Below are positions 6,017 to 8,495 of a DNA stretch of 8,495 bases, piece after piece; the stretch's first letter is position 1; each line of letters starts with the position of its first letter. A model generated the notes under the pieces. That model saw only the letters and a list, made by a program, of their open reading frames with translations. It was not told where the DNA came from and did no database searches. The stretch spans positions 1 to 8,495 of the forward strand of contig CAKPJM010000048.1 of assembly GCA_934162625.1 (NCBI GenBank), given 5' to 3'. A program made the position numbers and the translations under genes. This DNA comes from an uncultured Clostridia bacterium (GTDB lineage: Bacteria > Bacillota > Clostridia > TANB77 > CAG-508).

Positions 6017-7762
6017 ATGATAAAATATAATTGTACAAATTGTAATAATTTAGAGTGTGAAACAAGCATTTGCCCTGTGTGTAATCAAAGAACACACATT
6101 AGCAAATCAGAAATATATTGGTGTCAGAATTGTAATATTCCGAACTATGATAAAGTTTGTGCTTGTTGTAAAAAAGAAGGTAAATATATAGGAACGGATA
6201 TTAGACCTGTTTTTGCTGAGGAAAGATTACTTTTTGAGATTTTATTAGGAGAACCTTTTAAATATGCAGGCAAATCAATATGGAATACAAGTGGAAATAA
6301 TTATATTGTAGATGGAAATAAAATAAAATTTTCAATAAAAGATGCCATAGAAAAAAATAATGCAAAAAAAATTATAAAATTATTACATGAAAATGAAGAA
6401 AATAATATTCAGTATATTGAAGAATTTATTAATAATGAATACATTAAATTATTTGTTGAATCTAACAAACTAAGGTTAAATTATATAATGAGTGAAGCTA
6501 TTGAATATATAAAAGAAATTGCTAAAAAATATAGTGATGATTCTATGTTTATTTCATTTAGTGGAGGAAAAGATTCAACTGTAACAAGTGATATTGTAAT
6601 GAGAGCTTTAGGAAGAGAAAATATAATACATATATATGGTGATACAACATTAGAATATCCTACAACAGCAACGTATCTTGATAGATTTAAAAAAGTACAT
6701 AACAAAACACCTATGTTAGTTGCTAAAAATAAAGAACAAGATTTTAATGAGTTATGCAAAATTATCGGACCACCAAGTAGAATGATGAGATGGTGTTGTA
6801 CAATTTTTAAAACAGGCGCTATTACAAGAAAGATTGATTCTACGTTTAGAGATAAAAAAGAGGTATTAACATTTCAGGGAATTAGAAGGAATGAGTCAAC
6901 AGCTAGAAATAAATATGATAGAGAAAGCAAAAATTCTAAAATTTCAAAGCAATTAGCAGTATCTCCAATAATCGATTGGCTTGATTTTGATATTTGGTTA
7001 TATTTGTTATCAAATAATGTTGATTTTAACGATGCATATAAATTAGGATTTTCAAGAGTTGGCTGTTGGTGTTGTCCTAATAATAGTTCATGGTCTGAAT
7101 TTTTATCAGCAATTTATATGGAAGAAGAATATGATAAATTTCATAATATTCTTATAAATTTTGCTAGGAATATTGGAAAACCTGATCCAGAAGAATATGT
7201 TGAAAGCGGAGGATGGAAGGCAAGACAAGGTGGAAATGGATTAGAATATAGTAAAAATGCAGTGTTAGAATTTAAACCTTGTGCTTTAATAGAAAACACA
7301 ATTAATTTTGAATTAAGTAAAAATATAGAGGATAACTTATATGAGTTATTCAAACCTTTTGGAACTATTAATTATACAATAGGGAACAAAAGATTAGGAG
7401 AAGTTTATGTTTTAGATAGAATTACCAATGAACCAATTTTAAAAATTTCAGGAAGATTAGGACAAAAAAATTTAAAAGTTTCGGTTGTTAAATTCAAAGG
7501 AAACTTCAAAGATATGAAAATATCAGAGATGTTAATAAAAAATCAAATAACTAAGTATCAGACTTGTATTGGATGCTTAGCTTGTGAAAGTCATTGCAAA
7601 CATAATGCAATAAAAATTAGTGATATAGGTACTAATAAAGAATTAAAATATAAGATTGATGAGAAAAAATGTGTAGGCTGTTTGGAATGTGTCAAACATT
7701 TTTCAGGTGGATGTTTTATGAAAAAAGTATTAAGAACAAAAATAGGAGAAAAAAATGGATAA
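6017..7762 (+). CDS. SspD-like PAPS-reductase-family ATP pyrophosphatase with zinc ribbons and C-terminal ferredoxin domain
   Basis: The 581-residue protein has four parts. Residues 6-51 hold Cys pairs of zinc-ribbon type (C6/C9, C19/C22, C36/C39, C48/C51). A linking domain (about 60-160) begins RPVFAEERLLFEILLGEP, as in archaeal-type PAPS-reductase homologues. The adenine-nucleotide alpha-hydrolase core (about 170-400) has the PP-loop SFSGGKDST (180-188), RWCC (C260, C261), GIRRNES (288-294) and GCWCCP (C350, C352, C353), Cys residues suited to an Fe-S cluster as in DndC. A ferredoxin-like tail holds C517/C520/C523/C527 and C552/C555/C558/C566. In DNA phosphorothioation, DndC and SspD activate a backbone phosphate with ATP for sulfur insertion; I infer that role from the DUF4007 partner. 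The start is fixed by an in-frame TAG just upstream and GGAG 6 nt before ATG. BREX type 4 BrxP is an alternative label. A role outside defence is less likely. Confidence 0.85.
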   Translation: MIKYNCTNCNNLECETSICPVCNQRTHISKSEIYWCQNCNIPNYDKVCACCKKEGKYIGTDIRPVFAEERLLFEILLGEPFKYAGKSIWNTSGNNYIVDGNKIKFSIKDAIEKNNAKKIIKLLHENEENNIQYIEEFINNEYIKLFVESNKLRLNYIMSEAIEYIKEIAKKYSDDSMFISFSGGKDSTVTSDIVMRALGRENIIHIYGDTTLEYPTTATYLDRFKKVHNKTPMLVAKNKEQDFNELCKIIGPPSRMMRWCCTIFKTGAITRKIDSTFRDKKEVLTFQGIRRNESTARNKYDRESKNSKISKQLAVSPIIDWLDFDIWLYLLSNNVDFNDAYKLGFSRVGCWCCPNNSSWSEFLSAIYMEEEYDKFHNILINFARNIGKPDPEEYVESGGWKARQGGNGLEYSKNAVLEFKPCALIENTINFELSKNIEDNLYELFKPFGTINYTIGNKRLGEVYVLDRITNEPILKISGRLGQKNLKVSVVKFKGNFKDMKISEMLIKNQITKYQTCIGCLACESHCKHNAIKISDIGTNKELKYKIDEKKCVGCLECVKHFSGGCFMKKVLRTKIGEKNG

Positions 7763-8495
7763 AAAAATTAAACTAAAAGGACATGAAAGTTTTTCTATAA
7801 GAGAAGGATGGATAACAAAGGGGATATTTGAAATAAAAGATAATCCCAAATTGTTTTCAGAAAAGAATTTGACTGATATTCTAGGAATAGGAACTAATAT
7901 GGTAAAATCGTTAAAATATTGGTTAATAACAGCAGGAATTATTAAAGAAGTTAAAAAAATGGAATATGAATTAACTGAATTAGGGGAATTGATAGAAAAA
8001 TATGATCCGTATATGGAAGATGTGTTTAGTTTATATTTTATACATCTTTCAATAGTTACGAATATAGAAAAGGCAATTGTGTGGAATATATTTTTTAATA
8101 AATGTAATATCAAAAATTTTTCTAAAAGAGAATTACTAGAACAAATAAAATATATTTTAGAGACTGAAAATTTAGAATATAACGAAAAGATGCTTATTGA
8201 TGAAATATCTATATTGCTAAAGACTTATACAATAGATGATAAAAATGATACACCAGAAAATAATCTTACTTGTCCTTTAACCGAATTAAAACTTATTAAA
8301 AAAGTTGATAGAGATGTTTATCAAAAAGAAAAATCTGCATTAAATGTTTTAAATCCATATGTTGTATATTGGTGTATGATAAATCAATCTGATAGCAACA
8401 GTATTAATATAGATGATTTATTTAAAGGAAACAATTCAGTTTGTAAATTATTAAATTTAGATAAAATGTTATTAAATGAATATTTAGATATATTA
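7755..8495 (+). CDS. DUF4007 protein (SspB-like), 3' end outside window
   Basis: The frame starts at ATG 7755 and is open for 247 codons to the right edge. It opens with the DUF4007 signature KGHESFSIREGWITKGI (8-24), then LGIGTNMVKSLKYWLITAGII (43-63), a helix-rich middle with LYFIHLSIVTN...VWNIFFN (93-115), and LTCPLTELKLI (171-181). The family is about 300 residues, so roughly 50 are missing. DUF4007 proteins accompany PAPS-reductase-type genes in phosphorothioation clusters; as I recall, SspB of the SspABCD system belongs to this family and nicks DNA to start modification. No nuclease motif is obvious by eye. The start overlaps the upstream gene by 8 nt and its ribosome-binding site AGGAG (7744-7748) lies inside that gene, so the two are translationally coupled and probably work together. 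The residue 43-63 block could be a winged-helix DNA-binding element. Confidence 0.85.
   Translation, partial: MDKKIKLKGHESFSIREGWITKGIFEIKDNPKLFSEKNLTDILGIGTNMVKSLKYWLITAGIIKEVKKMEYELTELGELIEKYDPYMEDVFSLYFIHLSIVTNIEKAIVWNIFFNKCNIKNFSKRELLEQIKYILETENLEYNEKMLIDEISILLKTYTIDDKNDTPENNLTCPLTELKLIKKVDRDVYQKEKSALNVLNPYVVYWCMINQSDSNSINIDDLFKGNNSVCKLLNLDKMLLNEYLDIL

Noticed and set aside
6481..7353. Minus-strand frames of 92 and 70 codons
   Set aside because: Both lie wholly inside the SspD-like gene, whose motifs are unambiguous.
7730..8113. Minus-strand 127-codon open frame
   Set aside because: It lies opposite the DUF4007 gene and the end of the SspD-like gene, both with clear family motifs. It has a low-complexity Ile/Phe/Ser composition and no ribosome-binding site.
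1..8495. CRISPR arrays, tRNA, rRNA and insertion-sequence ends
   Set aside because: I looked for spaced direct repeats, cloverleaf patterns and transposase motifs and saw none. The only tandem repeats are the short 13-bp units near 4473-4510.

Overview
The window is very AT-rich, uses the standard genetic code (no TGA read as Trp), and has strong Shine-Dalgarno sites (AGGAGG, GGAGG), extended -10 promoters and hairpin/U-tract terminators. With a RepA_N-type replication initiator, this points to a low-GC Bacillota, probably a clostridial or related gut-type lineage. The species cannot be read from the sequence. Six complete or near-complete genes and one gene cut at the right edge look like an accessory, mobile-element-type region rather than core genome.

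Left part (1-3400): a large membrane-anchored, mostly helical protein of unknown function. Its frame is still open at the left edge, so its start lies outside the window. It ends in a strong terminator. Next is a monocistronic XRE-HTH + Fic protein with a complete Fic active-site motif and a class II-type inhibitory motif, driven by an extended -10 promoter.

Middle (3387-5841): a minus-strand zinc-finger protein resembling DUF6076 converges on the Fic gene, and the two share a terminator. Its promoter region carries three 13-bp tandem repeats, two of them perfect 12-bp palindromes. Its leader can form two mutually exclusive hairpins just before the ribosome-binding site. On the plus strand follow a small excisionase-type HTH protein and a RepA_N-like replication initiator. 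Behind the initiator lie a terminator, a relatively GC-rich 74-nt stretch that can fold into a three-way structure, and recurring TGTCnGACA palindromes. Together this looks like the excision/replication module of an integrative or plasmid-like element. No integrase, relaxase or att site is visible.

Right part (5956-8495): a clear promoter starts an operon. Its first gene encodes a zinc-ribbon / PAPS-reductase-type ATP pyrophosphatase / ferredoxin protein (SspD-like). The second gene overlaps it by 8 nt and encodes a DUF4007 protein (SspB-like), cut by the window edge. This pair is the signature of a DNA phosphorothioation-type (Ssp) or BREX type 4-like anti-phage system carried as cargo beside the replication module. 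The rest of the system, expected to include an SspC-like or BrxC-like ATPase and further effectors, would lie to the right.
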